This document shows positions 26,971-38,450 of a DNA stretch of 64,000 bases, in pieces. A program made the position numbers and the translations under genes. The notes beneath the pieces were generated by a model. The model did not search any database. It was given only the letters and a program-made list of their open reading frames with translations, and had not been told where the DNA came from. Positions within the stretch are counted from its first letter, which is position 1; every line of letters begins with the position of its first letter. The stretch spans positions 1-64,000 of the forward strand of contig NZ_BAYA01000008.1 of the NCBI RefSeq assembly GCF_000685015.1, written 5' to 3'. This DNA comes from Paraburkholderia bannensis NBRC 103871 (GTDB taxonomy: Bacteria > Pseudomonadota > Gammaproteobacteria > Burkholderiales > Burkholderiaceae).

Positions 26971-28086
26971 ATGCAAACCCACCACCATCCGTTGATTGCG
27001 CCCGCACTGGGCACCGCGCGAGAGATCACGAGTTTCCACTACGGCCAGCCCGGCGGCGCCAAGGTCTACGTGCAGTCGTCGCTGCACGCCGACGAGCTGC
27101 CCGGCATGCTCGTGTCCTGGGCGCTGCGGCGCAAGCTCGCCGCACTCGAGGCCGCAGGGCGCATGCGCGGCGAAGTCGTGATCGTGCCGGTGGCGAACCC
27201 GATGGGCCTGAACCAGCACTGGCTCGGCCATCTCGTGGGCCGCTTCGAGTCGAACACCGCGCAGAACTTCAACCGCAACTTCCACGACCTGACGGCGCTC
27301 GTGCTGCCGCAGGTCGAGTCGCGGCTGGGCCCCGATGCCGATGCGAACCGCAAGGCGATCCGCGCGCTGATGGGCGAGGGCCTGGCCGCCATGCAGCCGA
27401 AGACCGAGCTCGAATCGCAGCGCCTCGCGCTGCAACGCCTGTCCTACGACGCCGATATCGTGCTCGACCTGCATTGCGACTGGGAAGCCGCCATGCACAT
27501 CTACACGAATCCCGAGATCTGGCCCGACGTCGAGCCGCTCGCGCGTTATCTGGACGCGAAGGCGTCGCTGCTCGCGCTCAATTCGATCGGCAATCCGTTC
27601 GACGAGATTCACAGCTTCTGCTGGAGCGAGCTGCGCGAGCGCTTCGGCGAGCGTTTCCCGATTCCGCACGGCTCGATTTCGGTGACCGTCGAGCTGCGCA
27701 GCCAGCGCGACGTCTCGCACGAATTCGCCGAACACGACGCGCAGGGCATCGTCGATTACCTGATCACGCGCGGCGTGATCGACGGCGCGGCCTCGCCGCT
27801 GCCGCCGCTCGCGCACCCGGCCACGCCGCTTGCAGGCACCGAGCCGATCGTCGCGCCCGCCAGCGGCGTGATCGTGTTCCGTGCGGACTGCGGCGCATGG
27901 ATCGACGCGGGCACGCCGGTCGCCGACATCGTCAACCCGCTCACCGACGAAGTCACCACGCTCAGCGCGAGCGTGAGCGGCGTGATGTACGCGCGTCACA
28001 GCGCGCGCTTCGCGACCGCCGGCATGGAAATCGCGCGCATCGCAGGCGACACGCCCATCCGTTCAGGGTCGCTGCTGTCGCTCTAA
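26971..28086 (+). CDS. Succinylglutamate desuccinylase/aspartoacylase family protein
   Basis: 371 aa M14-type zinc amidohydrolase. Zinc ligands fit SLHADELPG (HxxE) and VLDLHCDWEA; an Asn/Arg substrate motif is at QNFNRNF. The C-terminal domain (GVIVFRADCGAWIDAGTPVADIVNP) resembles the biotinyl-like barrel of AstE/aspartoacylase relatives. It probably removes an acyl group from an amino acid, which suits its place beside a basic amino-acid binding protein. The exact substrate is unknown. No strong ribosome site was seen before the ATG. Confidence 0.88.
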   Translation: MQTHHHPLIAPALGTAREITSFHYGQPGGAKVYVQSSLHADELPGMLVSWALRRKLAALEAAGRMRGEVVIVPVANPMGLNQHWLGHLVGRFESNTAQNFNRNFHDLTALVLPQVESRLGPDADANRKAIRALMGEGLAAMQPKTELESQRLALQRLSYDADIVLDLHCDWEAAMHIYTNPEIWPDVEPLARYLDAKASLLALNSIGNPFDEIHSFCWSELRERFGERFPIPHGSISVTVELRSQRDVSHEFAEHDAQGIVDYLITRGVIDGAASPLPPLAHPATPLAGTEPIVAPASGVIVFRADCGAWIDAGTPVADIVNPLTDEVTTLSASVSGVMYARHSARFATAGMEIARIAGDTPIRSGSLLSL

Positions 28087-28107
28087 CCGGCACATGCGGT
28101 GAACCCG

Positions 28108-28145
28108 ACGCCCCGGCTTGGCAACAAGCCGGGGCGTTGTCATTT
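28108..28145 (+). terminator. Intrinsic terminator after the M14-family gene
   Basis: A perfect 13-bp stem ACGCCCCGGCTTG (28108-28120) / CAAGCCGGGGCGT (28125-28137) with a GCAA tetraloop, then TTGTCATTT. Confidence 0.75.
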
Positions 28146-28576
28146 CTGGCGGCAAAAACACGCCTGTCCGCGCATCGCCAAAAATCGCGAATATTGCAGA
28201 AATCGTCATAATCAAACGATTGCGAGGGATGAGACCCTGCTTGCCGAACCGTCATTTGCATCACAAAACTAACAGAACGTTCATGCAAATCGCGTAGCCA
28301 ACCTTACAAAGCAGAAAATCTTATAAAGGTTATTTGTCGCCCGGCGGCGCCGCGCGAGCCCCGCGATATTCCTCGCAAATCCCCACCCAACAAGGCTTTC
28401 AGCCGATCTCCCCGAGTCGCAAGACCACTGTCGCATTCGCACAACATAACAGCGACATTTCAGCGACATATCCTTACTGTCACATTTCTTTCGCTAGCGA
28501 CCCTTAAATTGCAGCGCGACACATCAACCGGTCCGCACGAGACCGGAGACTCACTTTCCTTCATCCGGAGAAACAG
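28146..28576. other. Porin upstream region
   Basis: About 430 bp without coding potential, AT-richer than its surroundings, as expected of a regulated porin promoter region. The repeated CAGCGACAT (two copies near 28446-28470) lies about 110-130 bp before the start. No promoter hexamers could be fixed with confidence. Confidence 0.4.
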
Positions 28577-29740
28577 TTGAAAAAGAAGATTCTGACCACC
28601 GCTATCCTCGGCCTGATCGCCGGTTCCGCTCACGCACAAAGCAGCGTGACGCTGTACGGCCTGATCGACGCGGGTGTGAACTACATCAACCACACGACGA
28701 ACGCGACGAAGGGCAGCTCGAAGGCCTTCACGTACGGCGACGGCGTGGCGCAAGGCAGCCGTTGGGGCCTGCGCGGTTCGGAAGACCTGGGCGGCGGCCT
28801 CAAGGCGATCTTCGTCCTTGAAAACGGCTTCAACAGCGGCAACGGCACGGCGGGTCAAGGCGGCGCGATGTTCGGCCGTCAAGCCTATGTCGGCCTGACG
28901 CAAAGCAACATCGGCTCGATCACGTTCGGCCGTCAATACTCGTTCAGCACCGACATCCTCGGCGCGCTGTACTCGACGGGCGGCAACTCGGTTTCGGGCA
29001 ACTGGGCCTACCACGTCAACGACGTCGACCAGCTCACGTCGAGCCGTATCAACAACGCCGTCAAGTTCCAGAGCGTGAACTTCTCGGGCTTCACGTTCGG
29101 CGGCCTGTATGGCTTCTCGAACACGACGTCGTTCGCAGGCGCTCCGTCGACCGCTTCGACGGCATCGTCGCGTGCTTACAGCTTCGGCGCGAACTACGCA
29201 TACGGCCCGTTCAGCATCGGCGGCGCGTACACGGACATCACGTACCCGGCATCGGCATCGCCGACGACGTTCTCGACGTCGCTGGCCAACGTGAACACGG
29301 CAGGTTCGAGCGTCGTGCGTGACCTGCGTTCGTTCGGCTTCGGCGGCCGCTATGTCTACGGCCCGGCTACGGCATGGCTGCTGTGGACGAACACGCGCTT
29401 CGAGCCGATCACGGGTTCGTCGACGCTGTACAACGCGTACGAAGCAGGCGTCAAGTACGCCTTCACGCCGGCTCTGACGGGCGCTGTGGGCTACACGTAC
29501 TCGCGCGCTTCGGGCCTGTTCAACGCGCACTGGAACGACGTCAACGGTTCGGTTGACTACGCTCTGAGCAAGCGCACGGACGTCTACGGTCTCGTCGCAT
29601 GGGAAGAAGCGTCGGGCACGTACAAGGGCGCGCCGGTTCAGGCTCAGATCGGCGATTCGTCGTCGAGCATCTTCGCGCCGTCGGGTTCGGGTTCGCAGGA
29701 ACAAGTCGCGGTTCGCGTCGGTATCCGCCACAAGTTCTAA
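28577..29740 (+). CDS. OmpC-type general porin
   Basis: 387 aa outer-membrane 16-strand porin. A signal peptide is followed by QSSVTLYGLIDAGVNYINHTT, the L3-like region and the C-terminal AVRVGIRHKF ending in Phe (the BAM recognition end). It starts with TTG: CGGAG (28566-28570) lies 6 bp upstream and no ATG fits. Codon use is strongly biased (GGC, ACG, GCA, CGT), as in highly expressed genes. Related to the porin at 59029-60192. Confidence 0.94.
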   Translation: MKKKILTTAILGLIAGSAHAQSSVTLYGLIDAGVNYINHTTNATKGSSKAFTYGDGVAQGSRWGLRGSEDLGGGLKAIFVLENGFNSGNGTAGQGGAMFGRQAYVGLTQSNIGSITFGRQYSFSTDILGALYSTGGNSVSGNWAYHVNDVDQLTSSRINNAVKFQSVNFSGFTFGGLYGFSNTTSFAGAPSTASTASSRAYSFGANYAYGPFSIGGAYTDITYPASASPTTFSTSLANVNTAGSSVVRDLRSFGFGGRYVYGPATAWLLWTNTRFEPITGSSTLYNAYEAGVKYAFTPALTGAVGYTYSRASGLFNAHWNDVNGSVDYALSKRTDVYGLVAWEEASGTYKGAPVQAQIGDSSSSIFAPSGSGSQEQVAVRVGIRHKF

Positions 29741-29776
29741 GCATCGCGAATGCAGCGCCTGCCTTGCGGGCGCTGT

Positions 29777-29820
29777 GTGCAAGCTGCATGCAAACTGCGT
29801 GCAAACTGCGTGCAAAAGGC
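29777..29820. repeat. 11-bp tandem repeat after the porin
   Basis: GTGCAAGCTGC, ATGCAAACTGC, GTGCAAACTGC and GTGCAAAAGGC lie head to tail, four units with the last degenerate. They end at the porin terminator. Confidence 0.8.
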
Positions 29821-29846
29821 CTCCTTCGGGAGGCCTTTCTGTTTTG
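29814..29846 (+). terminator. Intrinsic terminator of the porin gene
   Basis: AAAGGCCTCC / GGAGGCCTTT with a TTCG tetraloop (29825-29828), followed by CTGTTTTG. Confidence 0.88.
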
Positions 29847-29933
29847 TGCGCTCGCCCTGCGGCGCCGTGCTACCTGCCGTCCCGCGCGCGCATCTGGTAC
29901 GCTGCGCCCTTTCCCTTCGCAGCAATCGATCCG

Positions 29934-30341
29934 ATGGAACTCCCTTTCAACGAAGCCGGCGTGTCCGTCACGCGCACCTCGCTTTCCGCCGCGGGACAGA
30001 TCTTCGCACTACGTGATATCGACGACCTGCAGGTCGTGACGATCGGGCGCAGCCGCGTGGTGCCGGTGCTGCTTTCGCTGCTCGGCGTGGTGCTCGCGGC
30101 CGTGGGTGGCGCTTACACGTCGGGCGCGGCGCTCGGCTGCGGCGTGATGCTGGTGGTGGTGGGCTGGCTTGCCTGGATCTGGCAGGAAGTCACGCATCGC
30201 CTGCTGGTGGTGACGAAGGGCGAGACGCGCGAAGCGGTCTCCAGCAGCGACCGCAGCTTCGTCGAGCGCGTCGAACAAGCGGTGCGCGCGGCCAAGGCGG
30301 CCAGCGCCGATGCTCCGGCGCCGCGCCCCGCCGCGCAATAA
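29934..30341 (+). CDS. Small inner-membrane protein, DUF6232-like
   Basis: 135 aa. A soluble beta-rich N-terminus (VSVTRTSLSAAGQIFALRDIDDLQVV) is followed by two closely spaced membrane helices (VLLSLLGVVLAAVGGAYTSG and ALGCGVMLVVVGWLAWIW). The C-terminus (RLLVVTKGETREAVSSSDRSFVERVEQAVRAAK) is cytoplasmic. The organisation resembles the DUF6232 family; function unknown. The start at 29934 is the first ATG of the conserved part. Convergent with glgP. Confidence 0.75.
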   Translation: MELPFNEAGVSVTRTSLSAAGQIFALRDIDDLQVVTIGRSRVVPVLLSLLGVVLAAVGGAYTSGAALGCGVMLVVVGWLAWIWQEVTHRLLVVTKGETREAVSSSDRSFVERVEQAVRAAKAASADAPAPRPAAQ

Positions 30342-30373
30342 AGCCGCTAGCAAACTCCCGCGACGCGAACCGG

Positions 30374-32830
<2,457 letters not shown>

Positions 32831-33392
32831 CGAATGCCTCCCGGAAAAAGCGGCGCGCTGCGGGATGCCAGGATGGCGGGCGCGGCGCGCGGGCGTTCGG
32901 GCTGCGCTTGCACGTCGCGTGCCGGGCATGGCGAGATTCGCTCGCAAGGGCAACGCGCGTGGGCACCGTCGCGGTGCACTTCGGCCACGCAAAAACGCGG
33001 GCCGGCAGGCGCAGATCAGTTTGCAGAGTAGGACATTTTCAAGACGTGCGGCGGCGCGGCAACCATGCAGGACGCATTATCTACGGCGTTCGTATAGGGT
33101 AGCGAAACGCGTTATGCGCCGCTGCACGGCCCATTCGCGAAGCCCGCACGGGCTGGCTGTTAGTTGCGATCACGACGCGAATAAAGACTCGGCTTACAGC
33201 TTCCCCACGCTCTGAAGCAAGCGCTGCACAATCGCGCGACCTCTGTGACAATCGCGGAATCGTTCGCACGATGCCGTGGCGCGCCTGTGCCCCCGCCCGT
33301 GCCTGAACCTTTGCTCCGCCCTGACCACGCCTGAGACCGCCTTGTCCGAAACCGTATCCGCGCCGAAAGAAACCGGGCGCGCCGACGCCCCC
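32831..33392. other. Divergent intergenic region between glgP and the MFS gene
   Basis: About 560 bp. GC-rich open frames here have no recognisable product. It holds both promoters, but none could be placed firmly. The MFS gene may start as early as 33276 (ATG) or 33342 (TTG), which would shorten this gap. Confidence 0.4.
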
Positions 33393-34742
33393 ATGACGGC
33401 GAAGAACCGCCGCGCCATGGCCGCCGTGATGCTCGCCGTCGCGCTGGCGACGCTCGACACCGCCATCGCCAACACGGCCCTGCCCGCCATCGCTGCCGAT
33501 CTGCACGCGGCGCCCGCGGCCTCGGTGTGGATCATCAACGCCTATCAACTCGCGATGGTCGCCACGCTGCTGCCGCTCGCGGCGCTGGGCGACATCCTCG
33601 GCCATCGCCGCATCTATCTGAGCGGGCTGGCGATCTTCACCGTCGCGTCGCTCGCCTGCGCGCTCGCGCCGTCGCTCACGGCGCTGGCCGGGGCGCGCGT
33701 GCTCCAGGGCCTGGGCGCGAGCGCGATCATGAGCGTCAACACCGCGCTGATCCGCTTTCTCTACCCGCCGCACCGGCTCGGGCGCGGCCTCGGCATGAAC
33801 GCGCTGATCGTGGGCGTGTCGTTCGCGGTGGGCCCGACCATGGCTTCGCTGATTCTCTCGGCGGGCACGTGGCCGTGGCTGTTCGCGATCAATGTGCCGC
33901 TCGGCGTGGTCGCGCTGGTGTTCGCGATGCCCGCGCTGCCGCAGACGGCGCGCGGCAAGCACGCGTTCGACCCGGTCGCCGCGCTGCTCAATCTCGTGAC
34001 CTTCGCCGCGCTGATCTTCGCACTCGGCGAGGCGGCGCAGCGCGCGCCGGGCAAGGAAGTGGCGACGGCCGCCGTCATCGCGCTGGTGTTCGGCGCGCTG
34101 CTGATCCGCCGCGAAGTCGGCCATCCCGCGCCGATGCTGCCCGTCGATCTGTTCAAGCGCCCCGTTTTCGCGCTCTCGTCGCTCACGGCAATCTGCTCGT
34201 TCGCGGCCCAGGGCCTGGCGTTCGTGTCGCTGCCGTTCTATTTCGAAACCGTGCTGATGCGCAGCCAGGTGGAAACCGGCTTCCTGATGACGCCCTGGCC
34301 CGTGGTCGTGGCCGCCGCCGCGCCCATCGCGGGACGCCTTTCCGACCGTTATCCGCCGGGCCTGCTCGGCGCGATCGGGCTGGCGATCCTCGCGGTGGGC
34401 ATGGCGTCGCTGGCGATGCTGCCGGTGCACCCGAGCGTGATCGACATCGTGATCCGCATGGCGATCTGCGGCGCGGGCTTCGGCTTCTTCCAGTCGCCCA
34501 ATCTGCGCGCGATCATGGCGGCCGCGCCGCCCGAGCGCAGCGGCGGCGCGAGCGGCACCGTCGCCGTTTCGCGGCTGCTCGGGCAGACCACGGGTGCGGC
34601 GTTGGTCGCGCTGTGCTTCGGGATCGCGGGCAAGCATGGCCCGACCGTGGCGCTCAGCCTGGGCGCCGCGTTCTCGGCGGCAGCGAGCGTGGCGAGCGGC
34701 CTGCGCCTGTTCGCACCGTCGCATCGCGCAGGCGGACATTGA
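33393..34742 (+). CDS. MFS transporter, DHA2 (EmrB/QacA-like) family
   Basis: 449 aa from ATG 33393, with 12-14 predicted membrane helices. Motif A-like GDILGHRRIYLSG and the N-terminal AVALATLDTAIANTALPAIAADL (motif D1) are typical of drug:H+ antiporters of the DHA2 group. It probably exports a hydrophobic drug or metabolite. No ribosome site decides between 33276, 33342 and 33393. No regulator or membrane-fusion gene is adjacent. Confidence 0.88.
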   Translation: MTAKNRRAMAAVMLAVALATLDTAIANTALPAIAADLHAAPAASVWIINAYQLAMVATLLPLAALGDILGHRRIYLSGLAIFTVASLACALAPSLTALAGARVLQGLGASAIMSVNTALIRFLYPPHRLGRGLGMNALIVGVSFAVGPTMASLILSAGTWPWLFAINVPLGVVALVFAMPALPQTARGKHAFDPVAALLNLVTFAALIFALGEAAQRAPGKEVATAAVIALVFGALLIRREVGHPAPMLPVDLFKRPVFALSSLTAICSFAAQGLAFVSLPFYFETVLMRSQVETGFLMTPWPVVVAAAAPIAGRLSDRYPPGLLGAIGLAILAVGMASLAMLPVHPSVIDIVIRMAICGAGFGFFQSPNLRAIMAAAPPERSGGASGTVAVSRLLGQTTGAALVALCFGIAGKHGPTVALSLGAAFSAAASVASGLRLFAPSHRAGGH

Positions 34743-34803
34743 AGCGGGAGGAAGCAGGAGGAAGCGGCGCGGTTGCCCGCGCCGCCTATTGACGCCGGGA
34801 GAA

Positions 34804-35808
34804 TCAGCGGTTGAAGTACGCCTTCACGGCGGCGACGAAGGTGTCGATATCGGCGGCGCTCACGTCCAGATGCGTCACGAAGCGCGACGCGTAGAGCATT
34901 TGCGTGAGGATGCCGCGCTCCTTGAGCCACGCCTCCAGCGGCACACAGTCCGCTTGCGGGAACTGCGCGAACACCATGTTCGTGGCGTGCGACGTCACCT
35001 TGACCTCGTCGATCTGCGCAAGTCCGGCCGCGAGGCGCGCGGCATTCGCGTGATCGTCGGCTAGGCGCGCGACGTTGTGGTCGAGCGCGTAGAGGCAGGC
35101 CGCCGCCAGCACGCCCGCCTGGCGCATGCCGCCGCCCAGCACCTTGCGCCAGCGGTGCGCCACGTCGATCAGCGCACGGCTGCCCACCAGCACCGAGCCG
35201 ACCGGCGCGCCCAGTCCCTTCGAAAAACAGATCGACACCGAATCGAAACCCTCGGCCAGCGCGCCCAGCGACTGGCTCGACGCCACCACCGCATTGAACA
35301 CGCGCGCGCCGTCGAGGTGGGTCGCGAGGCCCTTGCCATGCGCGAACTGCGTGGCTTCGGCGACGTAGGCCGCCGGTAGCACCTTGCCGCCGATGGTGTT
35401 TTCCAGCGCGAAAAGGCGCGTGCGCGCGAAGTGATCGTCGATCGGCTTGATCGCGGCGGCGACCCGTTCGAGGGGAATCGAGCCGTCCGCGGCATTGTCG
35501 AGCGGCTGCGGCTGGATGCTGCCGAGCACCGCCGCGCCGCCGCCCTCGTACTTATAGGTGTGCGCCAGCTGGCCGACGATGTATTCGTCGCCGCGCCCGC
35601 AGTGCGCCATCAGCGCGGCGAGGTTGCTTTGCGTACCGCTCGGGAAGAACAGGCCCGCTTCCTTGCCGGCTTCTTCGGCGACGCGCGCTTGCAGGCTCAG
35701 CACGGTGGGATCGTCGCCCCAGACGTCGTCGCCGGTTTCGGCGCGGGTCATGGCGGCCAGCATGGGCTGGCTGGGACGGGTGACGGTGTCGCTACGCAAA
35801 TCGATCAT
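34804..35808 (-). CDS. ltaE: Low-specificity L-threonine aldolase
   Basis: 334 aa fold-type-I PLP enzyme that cleaves L-threonine/allo-threonine to glycine and acetaldehyde. Motifs: MIDLRSDTVTRPSQPMLAAMTRAETGDDVWGDDPTV, GTQSNLAAL, ATHLDGARVFNAVV and the PLP Lys in SICFSKGLGAPVGS. The length matches LtaE. Single gene with its own promoter region. Confidence 0.94.
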   Translation of the reverse strand: MIDLRSDTVTRPSQPMLAAMTRAETGDDVWGDDPTVLSLQARVAEEAGKEAGLFFPSGTQSNLAALMAHCGRGDEYIVGQLAHTYKYEGGGAAVLGSIQPQPLDNAADGSIPLERVAAAIKPIDDHFARTRLFALENTIGGKVLPAAYVAEATQFAHGKGLATHLDGARVFNAVVASSQSLGALAEGFDSVSICFSKGLGAPVGSVLVGSRALIDVAHRWRKVLGGGMRQAGVLAAACLYALDHNVARLADDHANAARLAAGLAQIDEVKVTSHATNMVFAQFPQADCVPLEAWLKERGILTQMLYASRFVTHLDVSAADIDTFVAAVKAYFNR

Positions 35809-35911
35809 GCGATGGAATCCTCAAAAAAGCCGAGCCGTCTGGCGGTGCACGGCAAGCAGGCGAGACGTGGAAACCATCGAGTGTATTTTCAAACAACGCG
35901 CCCTGGCAAAT

Positions 35912-35947
35912 CACCGAAAAGCGCACCGAAAAGCGCACCGAAATGCA
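35912..35947. repeat. 12-bp tandem repeat upstream of ltaE
   Basis: CACCGAAAAGCG occurs twice in tandem (35912-35923, 35924-35935), followed by a diverged copy (35936-35947). It lies in the 206-bp gap between ltaE and the lipoprotein gene. Confidence 0.8.
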
Positions 35948-36014
35948 CGGCGACAGGCAGGGCGCGAAGTTGCGCGGCGTTGCGGGAGCGCCGCGCGAGA
36001 GGTATTGCGAAGAT

Positions 36015-36758
36015 TTAACGCGACAGCAGCGGCAGCGGATCGACCGGCTTGCCGTCGCTGCGCACTTCGAACTGAACGCCCGCGACGCCATTGTTGTCGA
36101 CGCCCATTTCGGCAATCGGCTGGCCCTGCGAGACGGCGTCGTCTTCCTTCACGAGCAGGCGGCCATTGTGGCCATAGGCCGTCACGGTCTGGTCGTTGTG
36201 CTTGATGATGACGAGCGGGCCGTAAGCCTCGATGCCCGTGCCCGCGTACACCACGCGGCCAGCGGCGGCGGCCTTGACCGGTTCGCCCGGCGCGCCGCCG
36301 ATCACGATGCCCGTCGACTTGCCCGGCACGAAGCGTTGCAGGATGGGGCCGCGCGCGGGCCACATGAGCGTGAGCGTCGAGCCAACCGGATTGGGCACGG
36401 CAACACCGTTCGCGGCAGGCGCGTTGCTGGTGAGCGCGGGCGGCTGGGGCGCGGCGCCGGCGCTGTAGCCTGCGGGCGGCGCGACGCGCAGCACCTGGCC
36501 CGGCAGCACCTGGGCGTTCGGCGGCAACTGGTTCCAGCTCGCCAGATCCTGCGGGCGCTGGCCATAAGCCGACGCGATGCGCGAAAGCGTGTCGCCGGGA
36601 TTGACGCGGTAGTAACCAGCGGGCACACCGTTGGATGTCGGGGTGGGCGGCGCGGAGTAGCGGTTGCCTTCCCAGGGTGTGAGCGTACAGGCGCCGCAGG
36701 CAAGCGTGAGTGCAGCCAGAGCCGCGTACGCGCCTGGAATTCGCCGTTGTTGATTCAT
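36015..36758 (-). CDS. LysM + degenerate LytM (M23) lipoprotein, NlpD-like
   Basis: 247 aa. Lipobox near LACGAC, then a LysM peptidoglycan-binding domain (YYRVNPGDTLSRIASAYGQRPQDLASWNQLP...QVLPGQVLRV). A C-terminal M23 fold follows (WPARGPILQRF, GIVIGGAPGEPVKAAAAGRVVYAGTG, LVIIKHNDQTVTAYGHNGRLLVKEDDAVSQGQPIAEMG). The HxxxD and final His zinc ligands are missing (GIVIGG, VQFEVRSDGK), so it is likely an activator of amidases, as NlpD/EnvC are, not an enzyme. The role in cell separation is inferred. Confidence 0.88.
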   Translation of the reverse strand: MNQQRRIPGAYAALAALTLACGACTLTPWEGNRYSAPPTPTSNGVPAGYYRVNPGDTLSRIASAYGQRPQDLASWNQLPPNAQVLPGQVLRVAPPAGYSAGAAPQPPALTSNAPAANGVAVPNPVGSTLTLMWPARGPILQRFVPGKSTGIVIGGAPGEPVKAAAAGRVVYAGTGIEAYGPLVIIKHNDQTVTAYGHNGRLLVKEDDAVSQGQPIAEMGVDNNGVAGVQFEVRSDGKPVDPLPLLSR

Positions 36759-37109
36759 GTTGCTGTTCCTCGCTGGTTCCTCGCTACGTACGACGGGGAT
36801 ACGTATTGTTGGATGCGCGTGGGGCCGCCGGCGTTCGCCCGCGAAACCCTCTCCGTTGATTAATAAGCCGGAATTGGCGAACGGCCCCCATTATATCGTC
36901 CCGGGCGTGGCGGCTTTTTTAAGGCGCACGCACAGCCGCATCCGTTAAATTCCCTGCCATCGGCAGAATGTTCTTACTTCCGTCGTACAAACTCGCTAGC
37001 CCGTTTCAGCCCTCGCCTATACTGGGCTTTATCGCCTGCCGATAATCAGACAAAAACCGCCGATCCGCCTCTCGCTGTGGTGCAACGTACGTCCCTGAGG
37101 GAACCCAGG
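36759..37109. other. Divergent intergenic region
   Basis: 351 bp with no coding signal. A TATACT -10 candidate (37018-37023) could serve the gene at 37110, about 80 bp downstream; no good -35 is seen. Confidence 0.4.
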
Positions 37110-37430
37110 ATGAACAAAGCCACCTTCCTTTCTGTGCAGATCAACGTCGAAGACGTCGCGGCATCGCCGGGCCTCGTCGAATTGTTGAACAACCACCTCG
37201 TGTTCGCCGCCGACGTGGCCGAAGCCGCCGACGAACTTGTCCAGCACGCCAGCGTCGCCCGCCTGTCCGGCGGCCTGCACGCCACCGTCGAGATACCCGC
37301 CATCGTCGTCGAACGCCTGCGCGATGCGCTCGACACCCTGAGCGGCTACGACGAGACCTGGCTGTTCGCGCTGGAGCCCGGCCGCGCACTCTTCGACGAT
37401 ATCGCACGCCGGCCGCGCCTGCTGCACTGA
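37110..37430 (+). CDS. Hypothetical protein, 106 aa
   Basis: A soluble acidic protein with no signal peptide or membrane helix. Mixed alpha/beta character (NKATFLSVQINVEDVAASPGLVELLNNHLVFAADVAEAADELVQHASVARLSGGLHATVEIPAIVVERLRDAL). GAGGG upstream and a GC-skewed codon pattern support coding. I do not recognise a family. It precedes the DUF2968 gene on the same strand by 143 bp. Confidence 0.65.
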   Translation: MNKATFLSVQINVEDVAASPGLVELLNNHLVFAADVAEAADELVQHASVARLSGGLHATVEIPAIVVERLRDALDTLSGYDETWLFALEPGRALFDDIARRPRLLH

Positions 37431-37573
37431 CGCGCCGGGCGCACAACCATCATCGGACACGCCGGAGCGGGCCGCGCGAGCGCCCGCCCCGCCTGACCGC
37501 CTGGCGAACGTTATCGGTCATTCAAGTCGCAGGATGCACGAACCGTCTGGCGGGGCATTTCTGGGGACACACC

Positions 37574-38377
37574 GTGAAGTCATTTCTACATCGCCGCAAC
37601 GCCGTGCTGTCGGGCGGCGCATCGCATCTGGTCTCCGTGAACGTCGATCCGTCATCCGATGACGCGAACGCCGCAATCGAGGCAGTCGAACTCATCGCCG
37701 ACGCAGCGCCGTCAGCAAATCACGCGCCTGACGCCGCTGGCAGCGATGAGCAAGCCAGCGCGATTGCGGCGGACGGCCCTGATTCGAGCGCGCCTGCCCG
37801 CCCCGTGTCCACGCTGCATGTGGTGCCGGCCGTGCCCGCGCACCTCGCCAATCGCCCGGTTCAGCTTGCAGACGGCGCGTCTTTCGCCGCCCTCGCCGCT
37901 GCGGACGAGTTGAGCACCTTCCGCGCATTCCGCAGTTTCGATTATTCGGTGACGCTGCTGTTTCACGCGCGCTCGCTCGCGTACTTTGTGGCCATGTACC
38001 AGGACGACACGCTCTGGCATGCCTTTCGCGCCGCCGATCTCGAATCCGCGGGCGCGGTGTTTCACCATCTGGAGGAGCAGGCGACGCGTCTAGCCGATGG
38101 CGAAACGCGTCTTGCGCAGCTGGCTGCGCAAAATGCGACGCTGGCTCGGCAAATCGAGGAATCAGAAGCGCACGCCGAACGGCTGCGAATAGACCTGCAA
38201 CGTCACGCGGAACAGGAGCATCAGGTCACGGCACGCCAGCATCAGGTGCGCCGGGACGTGGCCCAACTGGAGGCGCAGCGCATTGCGGCGCAAGCGCAGT
38301 TGAACAAGGCGCACCGGACGATTCATCAGCTCAGCGTGACGAGCAACGAAGGCGTGCCGCATTTGCCTGGGCGCTGA
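37574..38377 (+). CDS. DUF2968-like protein with C-terminal coiled coil
   Basis: 267 aa from GTG 37574. An Ala/Asp-rich, probably disordered stretch (30-75) is followed by a compact domain (ELSTFRAFRSFDYSVTLLFHARSLAYFVAMYQDDTLWHAFRAADLESAGAVFHHLEEQA). A long heptad-like coiled coil covers ~165-250 (rich in Glu, Gln, Arg, Leu). The pattern is that of the Burkholderiales DUF2968 family; function unknown. No signal peptide is evident. Its 3' end faces the ACTGC repeat tract. Confidence 0.78.
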   Translation: MKSFLHRRNAVLSGGASHLVSVNVDPSSDDANAAIEAVELIADAAPSANHAPDAAGSDEQASAIAADGPDSSAPARPVSTLHVVPAVPAHLANRPVQLADGASFAALAAADELSTFRAFRSFDYSVTLLFHARSLAYFVAMYQDDTLWHAFRAADLESAGAVFHHLEEQATRLADGETRLAQLAAQNATLARQIEESEAHAERLRIDLQRHAEQEHQVTARQHQVRRDVAQLEAQRIAAQAQLNKAHRTIHQLSVTSNEGVPHLPGR

Positions 38378-38409
38378 AGCGGCTGCGCGGCGCGAAAACC
38401 GGCGCCCCA

Positions 38410-38449
38410 AAAACGAAAAGCGCGGGCCGGTAAGAACCGGGCCGCGCTG
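38410..38449 (-). terminator. Minus-strand intrinsic terminator beyond the ACTGC tract
   Basis: The stem AGCGCGGGCCGGT (38419-38431) / ACCGGGCCGCGCT (38437-38449) has one mismatch. On the minus strand it is followed by TTTTCGTTTTTGG. It is therefore placed to end a transcript that comes from the DUF4148 gene through the repeat tract. Confidence 0.75.
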
Positions 38450-38450
38450 G

